Numbered from the stretch's first letter, positions 42,641-51,235 are shown. The stretch is DNA of 64,000 bases from Microbacterium dextranolyticum (GCF_016907295.1 NZ_JAFBBR010000001.1:1922001-1986000); one strand, 5' to 3'. A program made the numbers and translations. Notes: generated by a model from the letters alone, not told the origin.

Positions 42641-43378
42641 GTGCCCGAGAACATCCCCGCTGAGGGCGTCGACATGCCGCAGTTGCCGCTGATCGAGGCG
42701 GCCTCCGTCGATGCGCACGTCGAACTCAAGCCCACGTGGCGCGGATGGATCCACGCGGCGACCTTCCCCATCGCGATCGCGGCGGGAATCGTGCTGATCG
42801 TCCTCGCCGACGGTGCGCCCGCGAAGTGGGCCTCCGCCGTGTTCATGGCGACCTCGGTACTGCTGTTCGGAAACTCCGCGCTGTATCACCGCTTCCACTG
42901 GGGCCCGACGACCAAGGCCGTCCTCAAGCGGATCGACCACGCGAACATCATGCTGCTGATCGCCGGCACCTACACACCGATCGCGACGCTCGCCCTGCCC
43001 CCGCAGAAGGGTCTGCTGCTGCTCGTGCTCGTGTGGGCGGGAGCACTGCTGGGCATCCTGTTCCGCGTCTTCTGGATCGGCGCCCCGCGCTGGCTCTACG
43101 TCGCGCTGTATCTGTTGCTGGGCTGGGCGGCCGTCATGTACCTCGTCGATCTCCTGCAGGCGAGTGTCGCCATGATGGTGCTCGTCGTCGTCGGCGGTCT
43201 GCTCTACACGGGTGGGGCGATCTGTTACGCGCTCAAGCGTCCGAACCCGTGGCCCGGGCACTTCGGGTTCCACGAGATCTTCCACGTCTGCACGGTGCTC
43301 GCCTTCCTCTGCCACTGGACGGCGTGCCTGCTCATCGCCCTCGACCCGGTCGTGCCGTCGCTCGGCGCGGCGGGCTGA
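42641..43378 (+). CDS. trhA: Hemolysin III / PAQR-type membrane protein TrhA
   Basis: A 245-residue seven-helix membrane protein of the hemolysin III branch of the PAQR family. The conserved histidine and acidic positions that form a metal site in this fold are visible: LLFGNSALYHRFHW, KRIDHANIMLLIAGTYTP, and HFGFHEIFHVCTVLAFLCHW near the C-terminus. Bacterial members affect membrane energetics and lipid homeostasis. The first 30 residues are soluble. The GTG at 42641 fits a leaderless start. It faces a convergent membrane-protein gene 55 bases downstream. Confidence 0.92.
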   Translation: MPENIPAEGVDMPQLPLIEAASVDAHVELKPTWRGWIHAATFPIAIAAGIVLIVLADGAPAKWASAVFMATSVLLFGNSALYHRFHWGPTTKAVLKRIDHANIMLLIAGTYTPIATLALPPQKGLLLLVLVWAGALLGILFRVFWIGAPRWLYVALYLLLGWAAVMYLVDLLQASVAMMVLVVVGGLLYTGGAICYALKRPNPWPGHFGFHEIFHVCTVLAFLCHWTACLLIALDPVVPSLGAAG

Positions 43379-43432
43379 CCGGGCCCCATGGGCTGAGACG
43401 GCGCCGTCCGCTCCGCGCTCGCGTGGCGTGGT

Positions 43433-43777
43433 TCAGGCCCGCGGGCGGTCCTCCGTCGACGCGCTCGGCGCACCGGCATCCGGGTCGATGTCCTGGTCGT
43501 CGACCTCGCTGTCTCGCACAGCGGCATCGGCCTGGGCTTCAGCCTCGGCGTCGAGCTGTTCGTTGACGTCGGCGCGGTAGCCGGCGCGACGGATGCGGCG
43601 AAGCATGTCGATCAGCAGGAAGACCACGATGACGGCGATGACGGCGATCGCGACGAAACCCACGAATCCCGGGGTGACCGCGTCGGGGTCGACCGTCATC
43701 GAGGGCGACGGCGTCGCGAGCCCCAGGCCCCGGCCCTCGCCGGCGATCCACGTGGCGGCGGTGGAGAGAGTCAGCAT
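43433..43777 (-). CDS. Small membrane protein with acidic tail (114 aa)
   Basis: A short N-terminal segment (MLTLSTAATWIAGEGRGLGL) is followed by one membrane helix, FVGFVAIAVIAVIVVFLLID, a basic patch MLRRIRRAGYRADV and an acidic, disordered tail of about 50 residues. I recognise no specific family, but such single-helix proteins with an inside-facing basic patch are common in Microbacteriaceae. The ATG at 43777 has GAGGAA five bases upstream and is preferred over an ATG at 43795. It diverges from the DUF4307 gene. Confidence 0.65.
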   Translation of the reverse strand: MLTLSTAATWIAGEGRGLGLATPSPSMTVDPDAVTPGFVGFVAIAVIAVIVVFLLIDMLRRIRRAGYRADVNEQLDAEAEAQADAAVRDSEVDDQDIDPDAGAPSASTEDRPRA

Positions 43778-43878
43778 CGTTCCTCGGTTCGTCATTCGTC
43801 GGTCGTCGTTCGCCGGGCGTGCGCGTTCGGCGTAGCCTGGAAGTCCAGCCTAGATCTCTCCCCCGCATCGGATCCGAC

Positions 43879-44307
43879 ATGACCACTGCGCCGCCGACCA
43901 GCGACCTCTCCGACGAGGTCCGCGCCGAGCTCGACGATCGGTACGGCAGGCGCACGAGCGGCCCGCGGAGGCGGTGGGCGTGGATCGTCACGGGTGCCGT
44001 CGCCGTCGCCCTCGTCGGGTATTTCGGATGGAGCACCGTGGCGCAGTCGATCGATGCCGTCGATGTCGACAACACCGCCTTCCGGCTGATCGATCCGCAC
44101 ACGGTATCCGTCGAGTTCCAGGTGACGCTCCGCCGGGGCGCCGCCGTCACCTGCGCCATCGAAGCACAGGACACCGATCACGGAATCGTCGGATGGCGGA
44201 TCGTGCAGTACCCCGCCGACGATGCGCACAGCCGTCGCTTCACCGAGACGATCCCCACCGTCGCCGAGGCGACGACCGGGTTGGCGACTTCCTGCTGGAT
44301 CCCGTAG
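43879..44307 (+). CDS. DUF4307 family membrane-anchored protein
   Basis: A 142-residue actinobacterial protein. The cytoplasmic start has DEVRAELDDRYGRR, followed by one membrane helix (WAWIVTGAVAVALVGYFGW) and an extracytoplasmic domain. The domain includes DVDNTAFRLIDPHTVSVEFQ and ends TTGLATSCWIP. Two cysteines (ACTCAIE-like VTCAIEAQ and SCW) may form a disulfide. Function unknown; the family is typically found just upstream of greA, as here. The ATG at 43879 is preferred to upstream GTG codons. Confidence 0.87.
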   Translation: MTTAPPTSDLSDEVRAELDDRYGRRTSGPRRRWAWIVTGAVAVALVGYFGWSTVAQSIDAVDVDNTAFRLIDPHTVSVEFQVTLRRGAAVTCAIEAQDTDHGIVGWRIVQYPADDAHSRRFTETIPTVAEATTGLATSCWIP

Positions 44308-44384
44308 GCTGGCCGGATATGACGCGCCCCGGCAGACGCCGGGGCGTTCGGTTTACCCCGGACGAGACCCACAAGGAGACACGC

Positions 44385-44873
44385 GTGGCCGAGAACACCG
44401 ACACCTTCCTCACCCAGGATGCCTACGACCGGCTCGCTGCGGAGCTCGAGCACCTCTCGACAACGGGTCGCACCGAGATCGCGGCCCGCATCGAGGCGGC
44501 ACGCGAAGAGGGCGACCTCAAGGAGAACGGCGGCTACCACGCGGCCAAGGACGAGCAGGGCAAGCAGGAGGCGCGCATCCGCACCCTCCAGGCGCTTCTG
44601 AAGGATGCCGTCGTCGGCGAGGCACCCGAGGCCGACGGCGTGGTGCGCAGCGGCACCGTCGTGACGGCGGTCGTCGCGGGCGGAGAAGAGGTCTTCCTGC
44701 TCGGCAGTCGCGAGATCGCCGCCGGCTCGGAGCTCGACGTGTACAGCGAGGCATCCCCCCTCGGCGCGGCGATCCTCGGCCTCGCGGAGGGCGAGACGTC
44801 GAGCTACACCGCTCCGAACGGGCGCGAGATCTCGGTCGAGATCGTGAAGGTCGAGACCTACACCGGCCAGTGA
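44385..44873 (+). CDS. greA: Transcription elongation factor GreA
   Basis: GreA rescues backtracked RNA polymerase by stimulating transcript cleavage. The 162-residue protein has the N-terminal coiled coil with the acidic tip REEGDLKENGGYHAAKDEQG (the Asp and Glu inserted into the polymerase channel). Its C-terminal FKBP-like domain has SGTVVTAVVAGGEEVFLLGS and ends with GREISVEIVKVE. The GTG at 44385 has AAGGAG six bases upstream. Length is normal for actinobacterial GreA. A hairpin follows. Confidence 0.96.
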   Translation: MAENTDTFLTQDAYDRLAAELEHLSTTGRTEIAARIEAAREEGDLKENGGYHAAKDEQGKQEARIRTLQALLKDAVVGEAPEADGVVRSGTVVTAVVAGGEEVFLLGSREIAAGSELDVYSEASPLGAAILGLAEGETSSYTAPNGREISVEIVKVETYTGQ

Positions 44874-44901
44874 TCGAGCCGCACTGATCGTGCAGCTCGT
44901 G

Positions 44902-44932
44902 GGGGCGTTCGCAGTCGCACGGTGAACGCCCC
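44902..44932 (+). terminator. Hairpin after greA
   Basis: GGGGCGTTC and GAACGCCCC form a 9-bp stem around a 13-base loop, without a T-tract, between greA and the convergent ilvA. Confidence 0.5.
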
Positions 44933-45024
44933 GGAGAACGGGTGCGCGCACGGTGCGGACCGCAACGGTCATCGGATGGGTGAGGACGCCGCACGTCCGC
45001 AGCCAGGCGCGATGCGCCGCGGTG

Positions 45025-46251
45025 TCAGTCCTGCACCACGCGCGGAGCGAAACCCGCGTCCTCGAGCACATGGATGACGTGCGCCCGGTGCTCCTCGCCA
45101 CGTGTCTCGACGCTCAGCTGCAGGATGACGTCGCTGATCTGCAACCCCTGCCCATGACGGGTGTGCATCGCTTCGGTGACATTCGCCCCGGCCTTCGCGA
45201 GGAGCTCCGACACACGGGCGAGCTGTCCCGGGCGGTCGGGCAACGGGATCTGCAGGGTCATGTAGCGACCGGATGCGGCGAGCCCGTGCGCGACCACGCG
45301 CTGCAGCAGCAGCGGATCGATGTTGCCGCCCGAGAGGACGACGGCCGTCGGTCCGTTCGCGGTGATCTTGCCGGCGAGGATCGCCGCGACGCCGACGGCG
45401 CCCGCCGGCTCGACGACCTGCTTCGCGCGCTCCAGCAGCACGAGCAGTGCGCGCGCGATGTCGTCATCACTGACGGTGACGACCTCGTCGACGAGCTCCT
45501 TGATCACCGCGAAGGGCACGTCGCCCGGGCGTGCGACCGCGATGCCGTCCGCGATCGTCGGGGTCGTGGCGACTTGCAGCGGCTCACCCGCCGCAAGCGA
45601 TGAGGGGTAGGCGGCGGAGTTCTCCGCCTGCACGCCGATGATGCGGACGGTACGCCCCTCGGCGGCGGCACGAGCCTTGACGGCGGCGGCGACGCCTGCG
45701 ATGAGGCCGCCCCCGCCGATGCCGAGCACCACCGTGTCAAGGTCGGGGATGGCGTCCCACAGCTCCAGGCCGAGCGTCCCCTGCCCGATGATGACGTCGC
45801 GGTGGTCGAACGGGTGGATCAGCACCGCTCCGGTGCGTTCGGCGAACTCGGCCGCGAGGCGCAGCGGCGTCTCGACCGTCTCGCCGTCGAGGACGACCTC
45901 GGCGCCGTACCCCCTCGTCGCGAGGAGCTTCGGCACGGGCACACCGAGCGGCATGAAGATCGTCGCGGGGATGCCGAGCTTCTGCGCGGCCGAGGCGACG
46001 CCCTGCGCGTGATTGCCCGCGGATGCCGCGACGACCCCGCGCGCGCGCTCGTCTGCGGTCAGACGCGAAAGACGGTAGGTCGCGCCTCGGATCTTGAACG
46101 AGCCGGTGCGCTGCAGGTTCTCGAGCTTGAGGTGCACGGGCGCGCCGAGCACGTCGGTGAGGTGCTCGGACACGTCGAACGGGGTCTGGACGATGACGTC
46201 GCGAAGGACGGCGGCGGCGTCCTCGAACTCCGCCAGGGTGGGGATGGTCAC
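45025..46251 (-). CDS. ilvA: Threonine ammonia-lyase with C-terminal ACT domain
   Basis: A 408-residue PLP enzyme that deaminates threonine to 2-oxobutanoate, the entry to isoleucine synthesis. Schiff-base Lys53 is in RTGSFKIRGATYR, with ASAGNHAQGVA, the glycine loop GIGGGGLIAGVAAAV and the PLP-binding SGGNIDP. One ACT domain (about 330-408) starts RYMTLQIPLPDRPGQLARV. This short, single-ACT form is widespread in actinobacteria; whether it is isoleucine-inhibited or catabolic cannot be read from sequence. The GTG at 46251 overlaps the stop of the AI-2E transporter gene (GTGA), so the two are translated together. Confidence 0.95.
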   Translation of the reverse strand: MTIPTLAEFEDAAAVLRDVIVQTPFDVSEHLTDVLGAPVHLKLENLQRTGSFKIRGATYRLSRLTADERARGVVAASAGNHAQGVASAAQKLGIPATIFMPLGVPVPKLLATRGYGAEVVLDGETVETPLRLAAEFAERTGAVLIHPFDHRDVIIGQGTLGLELWDAIPDLDTVVLGIGGGGLIAGVAAAVKARAAAEGRTVRIIGVQAENSAAYPSSLAAGEPLQVATTPTIADGIAVARPGDVPFAVIKELVDEVVTVSDDDIARALLVLLERAKQVVEPAGAVGVAAILAGKITANGPTAVVLSGGNIDPLLLQRVVAHGLAASGRYMTLQIPLPDRPGQLARVSELLAKAGANVTEAMHTRHGQGLQISDVILQLSVETRGEEHRAHVIHVLEDAGFAPRVVQD

Positions 46252-47477
46252 GCGGGGTTCCTCCTGCTGCGGGGGACGGTGCTCCAGATGAGATCCGGCG
46301 TGGGCGCGGGCGCGCCCCGGGTGTGCCGGGTGGAGAGATGGACGGCCACGACGTTGACGAATGCGGCGAGCGGTACGGCGAACAACGCCCCGGGAATGCC
46401 GGCGATCATCGCGCCGCCCGCGACGACGAGGACGACGGCGAGGGGATGGACCTTGACGGCCGAGCCCATGAGCAGAGGCTGCAGCACGTGCCCCTCGAGC
46501 TGCTGGACGCCGAGGATGACGACGAGCATCCAGAGTGCGATCCAGGGCCCGTTGTACACGAGGGCGAGGAACACCGCGAGCGACCCGGTGATGATCGCCC
46601 CGACGAAGGGGACGAATGCGCCGAGGAAGACGAGCACGCCGACAGGGATGGCGAGGGGGACGCCGAGCAGGAAGGCGCCCAGGCCGATGCCGACGGCATC
46701 GATCGTTGCGACGAGCAACTGCGTGCGCGCGTAGGTGACGACGGTCGCCCAGCCGGCACGGCCGGCACCGTCGACATCGTGGCGGGCTCGGCGCGGGAAC
46801 AGGCGCACTACCCAGCGCCAGATCCCTCCGCCGTCGGCGAGGGTGCACAGCAGGATGAACAGGGCGAGCACGGCCCCGGTGGCGACGTGGCCGACGGTGG
46901 ATCCGATGACGAGGGCGCCCGACCAGAGCACCTCGACCTGTTGCTGGAGCAGCGACCACGCCTGGCCGAGCAGCTGATCGATCTGCGCGGCGGTGAGGTG
47001 CAGCGGGCCGTCGATGAGGTACTGGCGCAGCTGCTCCACGGCCTCGAGAGTGCGCACGCGCACACTCCCCCATTCGCGCGTGATCTGCCAGACCGCGAGC
47101 CACAGCAGACCACCGACGACGGCGAACGTGCCGAGGACGGCGATCACGACGGCGAGCCAGCGCGGAACTCCCTTGCGCAGCAGCCAGGTGAACGCGGGCC
47201 ACAGCAGGGCGGTGACGAGGATCGACACGAGCAACGGCACGACGAGGAGCTTCAGCTGAATGACGAGCCAGACGAGGATGCCCGCCGCCACGGCGATCAC
47301 GACGAAGCGCCATGCATAGGCGGTCGCGATGCGCAGGCCTCGCGGGAGACCGTCGGTCACCTCGTTGCTGACGGTCCGGGTGCGCAGCGCGTCGAAGAAC
47401 GTTCCGCGCGGGCGCTCCCCCGCGGCCTCGGCTTCACGAGAGGTGCGGCCACCACTGCCGGAGTCGACGCCGCTCAT
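46248..47477 (-). CDS. AI-2E family transporter
   Basis: A 409-residue membrane protein with about eight helices. After 50 hydrophilic residues come paired helices (VVIAVAAGILVWLVIQLKLL and the following one). A periplasmic helical region around residues 130-190 follows, then the conserved core LLGVPLAIPVGVLVFLGAFV, PFVGAIITGSLAVFLALV and QQLEGHVLQPLLMG. Family members include AI-2 exporters and sodium/proton antiporters, so the substrate is open. The ATG at 47477 is six bases after a TAGACT -10 box. It precedes and overlaps ilvA. Confidence 0.92.
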   Translation of the reverse strand: MSGVDSGSGGRTSREAEAAGERPRGTFFDALRTRTVSNEVTDGLPRGLRIATAYAWRFVVIAVAAGILVWLVIQLKLLVVPLLVSILVTALLWPAFTWLLRKGVPRWLAVVIAVLGTFAVVGGLLWLAVWQITREWGSVRVRTLEAVEQLRQYLIDGPLHLTAAQIDQLLGQAWSLLQQQVEVLWSGALVIGSTVGHVATGAVLALFILLCTLADGGGIWRWVVRLFPRRARHDVDGAGRAGWATVVTYARTQLLVATIDAVGIGLGAFLLGVPLAIPVGVLVFLGAFVPFVGAIITGSLAVFLALVYNGPWIALWMLVVILGVQQLEGHVLQPLLMGSAVKVHPLAVVLVVAGGAMIAGIPGALFAVPLAAFVNVVAVHLSTRHTRGAPAPTPDLIWSTVPRSRRNPA

Positions 47478-47483
47478 CCCGCC

Positions 47484-47489
47484 AGTCTA
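47484..47489 (-). promoter_or_regulatory. -10 box TAGACT, leaderless layout, for the AI-2E transporter-ilvA unit
   Basis: On the minus strand TAGACT ends six bases before the ATG at 47477. Confidence 0.5.
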
Positions 47490-47522
47490 GGACGGGACAT
47501 ATGCCGCCCGCGTCACGGGTGG

Positions 47523-48095
47523 TCAGAACTGGATGCGCGGGGGCTCGGCGATCGCGACACCGCCGGTGACCTCGAAGAACTCGCGCTCGTGGAAGCCGAG
47601 GTTGCGGGCGAAGAGGTTGTTGGGGAACACCTTGATCTTCGTGTTGAGCTCGCGCACTCCGCCGTTGTAGAAGCGGCGGGATGCCTGGATCTTGTCCTCG
47701 GTGTCGACGACCGACTGCTGCAGCTGCAGGAAGTTCTGGCTGGCCTGCAGCTGCGGGTACGCCTCGGCGACCGCGAACAGCGACTTGAGCGCCTGCTGCA
47801 TGTGTCCCTCCGCGACGCCCGCTTCGGCGGGTGACGAGGCGCCGATGGTCTCGGCGCGGGCGCGGGTGACGTTCTCGAAGACGGCCTTCTCGTGCGCCGC
47901 GTAGCCCTTGACCGTCTCAATGAGGTTCGGCAGCAGGTCGGCGCGGCGCTTCAGCTGCACGGTGATGTCGCTCCATGCCTCGTCGACGCGCACGTTGAGC
48001 GCGACGAGCGAGTTGTACGTCGCCCACAGATAGACGCCGACGATCACCACCAACGCGACCACGATCAGAACCGGGATCAGCCACGCCATGTCCAT
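47523..48095 (-). CDS. LemA family protein
   Basis: A 190-residue protein with one N-terminal membrane segment, WLIPVLIVVALVVIVGVYLW, then the helical LemA domain. The domain has VDEAWSDITVQLKRRADLLPN, LIETVKGYAAHEKAVFENVT and the conserved end DKIQASRRFYNGGVRELNTK with FPNNLFARNLGF. LemA proteins form helical bundles on the outer membrane face; their role is poorly known. The usual partner, a TPM-domain (YgcG) protein, is not in the window. The ATG at 48095 has a G-rich site six bases upstream. Confidence 0.92.
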   Translation of the reverse strand: MDMAWLIPVLIVVALVVIVGVYLWATYNSLVALNVRVDEAWSDITVQLKRRADLLPNLIETVKGYAAHEKAVFENVTRARAETIGASSPAEAGVAEGHMQQALKSLFAVAEAYPQLQASQNFLQLQQSVVDTEDKIQASRRFYNGGVRELNTKIKVFPNNLFARNLGFHEREFFEVTGGVAIAEPPRIQF

Positions 48096-48174
48096 TAGGA
48101 CCCCCCTCGATGCTGTGATCAGCCTATCCGTCCGCTCATGCGTGGTTCGGCACGCACAGACGTACTCTCAGCGG

Positions 48175-49488
48175 TTACTCACCGAGCACGCGAGCGAGGT
48201 AGGGATTGCGGAACGCGCGGCGCGGGTCGAGGCGATCCCGCAGAGCGACGAAGTCGTCGAAGCGCGGGTAGCGTTCGCGCAGGCGCGTGGCATCCAGCGT
48301 GTGCATCTTGCCCCAGTGCGGGCGCCCGCCGTGGGCGAGAGCGACCTCTTCGACCGCGGCGAAGTACGCCGACGGATCGGCGCGCCAGTAGCGGTGGACG
48401 GCGATGTAACCGCTCGGTCTGCCGGAGGCGGTGGAGAGCCACAGATCGTCGGCGGACGCGGTGCGCACCTCGACGGGGAACTCGATGCGCCATCCGTTCT
48501 CGACGATGACGCGCTGCACGTCGCGGAACGCAGCGCCGAGCCGGTCGAGGGGAACGGCGTACTCCATCTCGCGGAAGCGCACGCCGCGACGGGTGGTGAA
48601 GACGCGATGCGACACGTCGGAGAATGTGCGGTCGCCCCAGACCCGGGCCGAGACGCGGTTGATGACGGGCACCGCGACGGGCAGTGCGCGCCCGACGCTG
48701 CAGACAGCCTGATGCACGACATTGCCGACGACAACGTCGTCGACGAAGCGAGCGGCCGCGGACAGCGGCGCGGTGGGTGCGTCCGCGCCGAGGCGGGTGT
48801 GGGTCTTGGTGAGGGCGACGTCGGTGTGCGGGAACCAGTAGAACTCCATGTGGTCGGCCTCGGCCGTCCGCAGCGGCAAGTCGTCGAGGACGACGTCGAG
48901 AGGCTCGGGGCGCTCGACGGCCGCGAGCCCGAACGCCGGCACGCACTGGACCGTGACGTCGACCAGGACCCCGAGAGCACCGAGCCCGAGAGCGACCGCG
49001 GGCAGGAGATCCGGCTCGTTGTCCTCGTTGATCGCGAGGAGGTCGCCGTCGGCAGTGACGAGGGTGGCCGCGACGATCTGCGTCGCCAGGCCGCCGAAGC
49101 GCACTCCGGTACCGTGCGTGCCCGTGGAGATCGCTCCCGAGATCGACTGGCGGTCGATGTCGCCGAGGTTCGCCATGGCGAGTCCGTACGGCGCGAGCAG
49201 CGCCGGAATGCGGTGCAGGCGGGTGCCGGCGAGCATGCGCGCCCGCCCGCGCTCGCGATCGACCGAGACGAGACCGCTGAGCTCGCTGAGATCGAGCAGC
49301 GTGCCGGGCGCGACGGCGATCCCCGAGAAGCTGTGGCCCGTGCCCACTGCTTTGATCGGGCGACCGCGTGTCGCCGCGGAGCGCACCGAGCGGCGCACCG
49401 CCTCGATCGTGGACGGATACTCGACGAGCTGCGGGCGCACGCTCTCGGTGCGCGCCCAGTTCTGCCATCTGCCGCCGGGCCTGGTCAC
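48175..49488 (-). CDS. FAD-linked oxidase, D-arabinono-1,4-lactone oxidase type
   Basis: A 437-residue vanillyl-alcohol-oxidase-family flavoprotein. FAD-binding motifs are IKAVGTGHSFSGIAV (about 43-56) and SISGAISTGTHGTGVRFG. The C-terminal ALO domain has RPHWGKMHTLDATRLRERYP. Relatives oxidise sugar lactones or sugar alcohols with O2 or another acceptor; the true substrate is unknown. The start at 49488 overlaps the stop of the PLP aldolase gene (GTGA), so the two are co-translated. This pairing recurs in actinobacteria as I recall, suggesting linked chemistry. Confidence 0.9.
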   Translation of the reverse strand: MTRPGGRWQNWARTESVRPQLVEYPSTIEAVRRSVRSAATRGRPIKAVGTGHSFSGIAVAPGTLLDLSELSGLVSVDRERGRARMLAGTRLHRIPALLAPYGLAMANLGDIDRQSISGAISTGTHGTGVRFGGLATQIVAATLVTADGDLLAINEDNEPDLLPAVALGLGALGVLVDVTVQCVPAFGLAAVERPEPLDVVLDDLPLRTAEADHMEFYWFPHTDVALTKTHTRLGADAPTAPLSAAARFVDDVVVGNVVHQAVCSVGRALPVAVPVINRVSARVWGDRTFSDVSHRVFTTRRGVRFREMEYAVPLDRLGAAFRDVQRVIVENGWRIEFPVEVRTASADDLWLSTASGRPSGYIAVHRYWRADPSAYFAAVEEVALAHGGRPHWGKMHTLDATRLRERYPRFDDFVALRDRLDPRRAFRNPYLARVLGE

Positions 49489-50729
49489 AGGAACGCCTTT
49501 CCCTCACCGCGATACGTCACCGCCTCGCCCACCGGGTGCTCGCCGGAGGTGAGGAGGTAGCGGTCGACGCGCTCGGAGAGCTCGCCGCTCTTGGCGTGGC
49601 GGAACCACACGCGGTCGCCGATCGCGAGCGCCCGGGCCGCGTCACCGTGAAGGGGCGTCTGCACCTCGCCGGCACCTTCGCGGGCGAGCGTGCGCAGCCC
49701 GGCCGGCCATACGGGTAGCGGCTGGCGCGACGGCAGCGGTGGCCCCGATGCGATCCATCCACCGCCGAGGACGGTGGCGGTGTCGGATGCCGGGCGGCGC
49801 ACCACGTCGAGTGAGAAGGCCGCCGCCGGTGCGGGAGCGAAAGCGCGATAGAGGTCGAAGAGGTGTCCGGCGAGAAGTCCGCTGCCGGCCGTGGACTCGG
49901 TGACGGCGAGGTCGGATGCCGTCACCTCGAGGGAACCCGTGCCGCCGCCGTTGACGAACTCGAGTTCGGTGACCTCACGGAGTGCGGCGACGATGGCGGC
50001 GCGGCGCTCGAGGAGTTCCTGTCCTGATCGACGTTGCATCCACCGGATCGCGGCGTCGCCGGAACCGGTGTCGTCGGGCTGGCCGGCGATCTGCGCTTCG
50101 TACATCATGAGCCCGACGAGGCGGAAACCCGCCCGTGCCGCGATGCCGCGCCCCAGTCGCGCGACCTCGGCGGGATCGTGAACGGGCGAGCGGCGGACGC
50201 CGATGCGGCCGAGTACGGGCGCGCGCCACGAGGCATCCGCATCGATCGCGACGCGCAGCTCGGCCCGTGAGCCGGGCGCGGCGACCGCGTCGATGAGGTC
50301 GAGCTGGGCCAGGTCGTCGACCATGAGCGTGATGCGCGCGGCTTTCGCCTCGTCTCGCGCGAGCGTACCCAGCGCCGCGCGGTCGACCGTCGGATACCCG
50401 AGCACGATGTCGTCATGCCTGTCGGCGAGCCAGAGCGCTTCGGGCAGGGTGAAGGCGAGGATGCCACGGTATCCCGGCACGGCGAGCGTGGCATCCAGCA
50501 CCTCGCGGATTCGGATCGACTTGCTCGCGACGCGGATCGGGACGCCGCCGGAGCGAACGACGAGATCAAGCGCGTTGTAGCGCAGGGCGTCGACGTCGAT
50601 CGCGGCGACGGGGCCCGATTCTCCCGCGATCGCCGCCGCGCGAGCGCGCCAGTACGCGGCGGGGTCGTCGACCCACGGCCGCGCCGAGCGGGTCGGGACG
50701 GTCGATTCGGCGAGCAGGTCGATACTCAT
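49485..50729 (-). CDS. PLP-dependent amino acid deaminase/aldolase (D-threonine aldolase-like, alanine racemase fold)
   Basis: A 414-residue fold-type III PLP enzyme. The Schiff-base lysine is Lys70 in IRVASKSIRIREVL at the start of the barrel. ILAFTLPEALWLADRHDD and EFVNGGGTGSLEVT (phosphate binding) follow. The C-terminal D-serine-dehydratase-like domain ends with GDRVWFRHAKSGELSERVD, whose His-x-Lys-x-Gly region corresponds to the metal site. It probably acts on D-amino or beta-hydroxy amino acids. The ATG at 50729 has GGAGGG five bases upstream. It overlaps the lactone oxidase gene. Confidence 0.87.
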   Translation of the reverse strand: MSIDLLAESTVPTRSARPWVDDPAAYWRARAAAIAGESGPVAAIDVDALRYNALDLVVRSGGVPIRVASKSIRIREVLDATLAVPGYRGILAFTLPEALWLADRHDDIVLGYPTVDRAALGTLARDEAKAARITLMVDDLAQLDLIDAVAAPGSRAELRVAIDADASWRAPVLGRIGVRRSPVHDPAEVARLGRGIAARAGFRLVGLMMYEAQIAGQPDDTGSGDAAIRWMQRRSGQELLERRAAIVAALREVTELEFVNGGGTGSLEVTASDLAVTESTAGSGLLAGHLFDLYRAFAPAPAAAFSLDVVRRPASDTATVLGGGWIASGPPLPSRQPLPVWPAGLRTLAREGAGEVQTPLHGDAARALAIGDRVWFRHAKSGELSERVDRYLLTSGEHPVGEAVTYRGEGKAFL

Positions 50730-50786
50730 GGCCCTCCTTCGCGCGGGTGTGCTCAGCCTAGTGAGCCACGGCACGTCGGTGACGGG

Positions 50787-50909
50787 TCACCGCTGGCGCG
50801 CGGAGCGCTTCTCACCGCGAGGCACCCACCTCCACCACATGATGTGGTAATCACCCTGCTCCACGTCGAAGATGCGGCCGCACACCGTGCATTCGCACGC
50901 GTAAGTCAT
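50787..50909 (-). CDS. Tiny cysteine/tryptophan protein (40 aa)
   Basis: Forty residues: MTYACECTVCGRIFDVEQGD, then YHIMWWRWVPRGEKRSARQR. Three cysteines in CECTVC resemble half of a zinc ribbon. Three tryptophans (WWRW) and a basic C-terminus follow. The second CxxC of a full ribbon is missing, so zinc binding would need a dimer or a partner. Nothing else is known to me. It is a plausible real gene because the composition is distinctive, the frame is closed by its own stop and the space is otherwise empty. The ATG at 50909 has GGATGGT upstream. Confidence 0.55.
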   Translation of the reverse strand: MTYACECTVCGRIFDVEQGDYHIMWWRWVPRGEKRSARQR

Positions 50910-51080
50910 CGACCATCCCGGCTCGCTCGTCGAGAGGATGCGCACATGGCCCGCGACCATGGTGTTCGAAAAGCTCGTCTAGCCTGGCCGGCCACTCCCG
51001 TCGGCCTCCGGGAGCGAAGCGCGCATCGGGCTCGTGCCCGCCGTGGTGTCGGCCGGCGCGGCGCGACGGCGATCACTGCG

Positions 51081-51153
51081 TACCCCCGGACGGACTCGAA
51101 CCGACACTGAAGCGATTTTAAGTCGCCTGCCTCTGCCATTGGGCTACGGGGGC
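51081..51153 (-). tRNA. Class I tRNA with UAA anticodon (isotype uncertain)
   Basis: Read on the minus strand, 73 bases fold as a full cloverleaf: acceptor GCCCCCG/CGGGGGT (one G-T pair), 3-bp D stem GCC/GGC, anticodon stem GGCGA/TCGCT with loop CTTAAAA, a five-base variable loop TCAGT, and T arm GTCGG-TTCGAGT-CCGTC with one U-U mismatch. The discriminator base is A and no CCA is encoded. The seven-base loop gives anticodon UAA, which should read the leucine codon UUA. Bacterial leucine tRNAs have a long variable arm, and this one does not. It may be a leucine-like, atypical or decaying tRNA. Confidence 0.85.
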
Positions 51154-51183
51154 CCTCCCCCAGGGTAATGCGCCCGGATGCGA

Positions 51184-51224
51184 CGAACCCCCGCCGCCGA
51201 CTGTCGGCCGAGGGCGGGGGTTCG
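51184..51224 (-). terminator. Terminator hairpin after ndh
   Basis: CGAACCCCCGCC and GGCGGGGGTTCG form a perfect 12-bp stem enclosing 17 bases, 11 bases after the NDH-2 stop on the minus strand and just before the tRNA. Confidence 0.75.
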
Positions 51225-51235
51225 CGAGAGTAGCG

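Noticed and set aside
51081..51153. A nonsense-suppressor tRNA that could read the TAA in the MarP-like gene
   Set aside because: A suppressor would need anticodon UUA. The seven-base loop places UAA at the anticodon position, which reads UUA, not the stop UAA.
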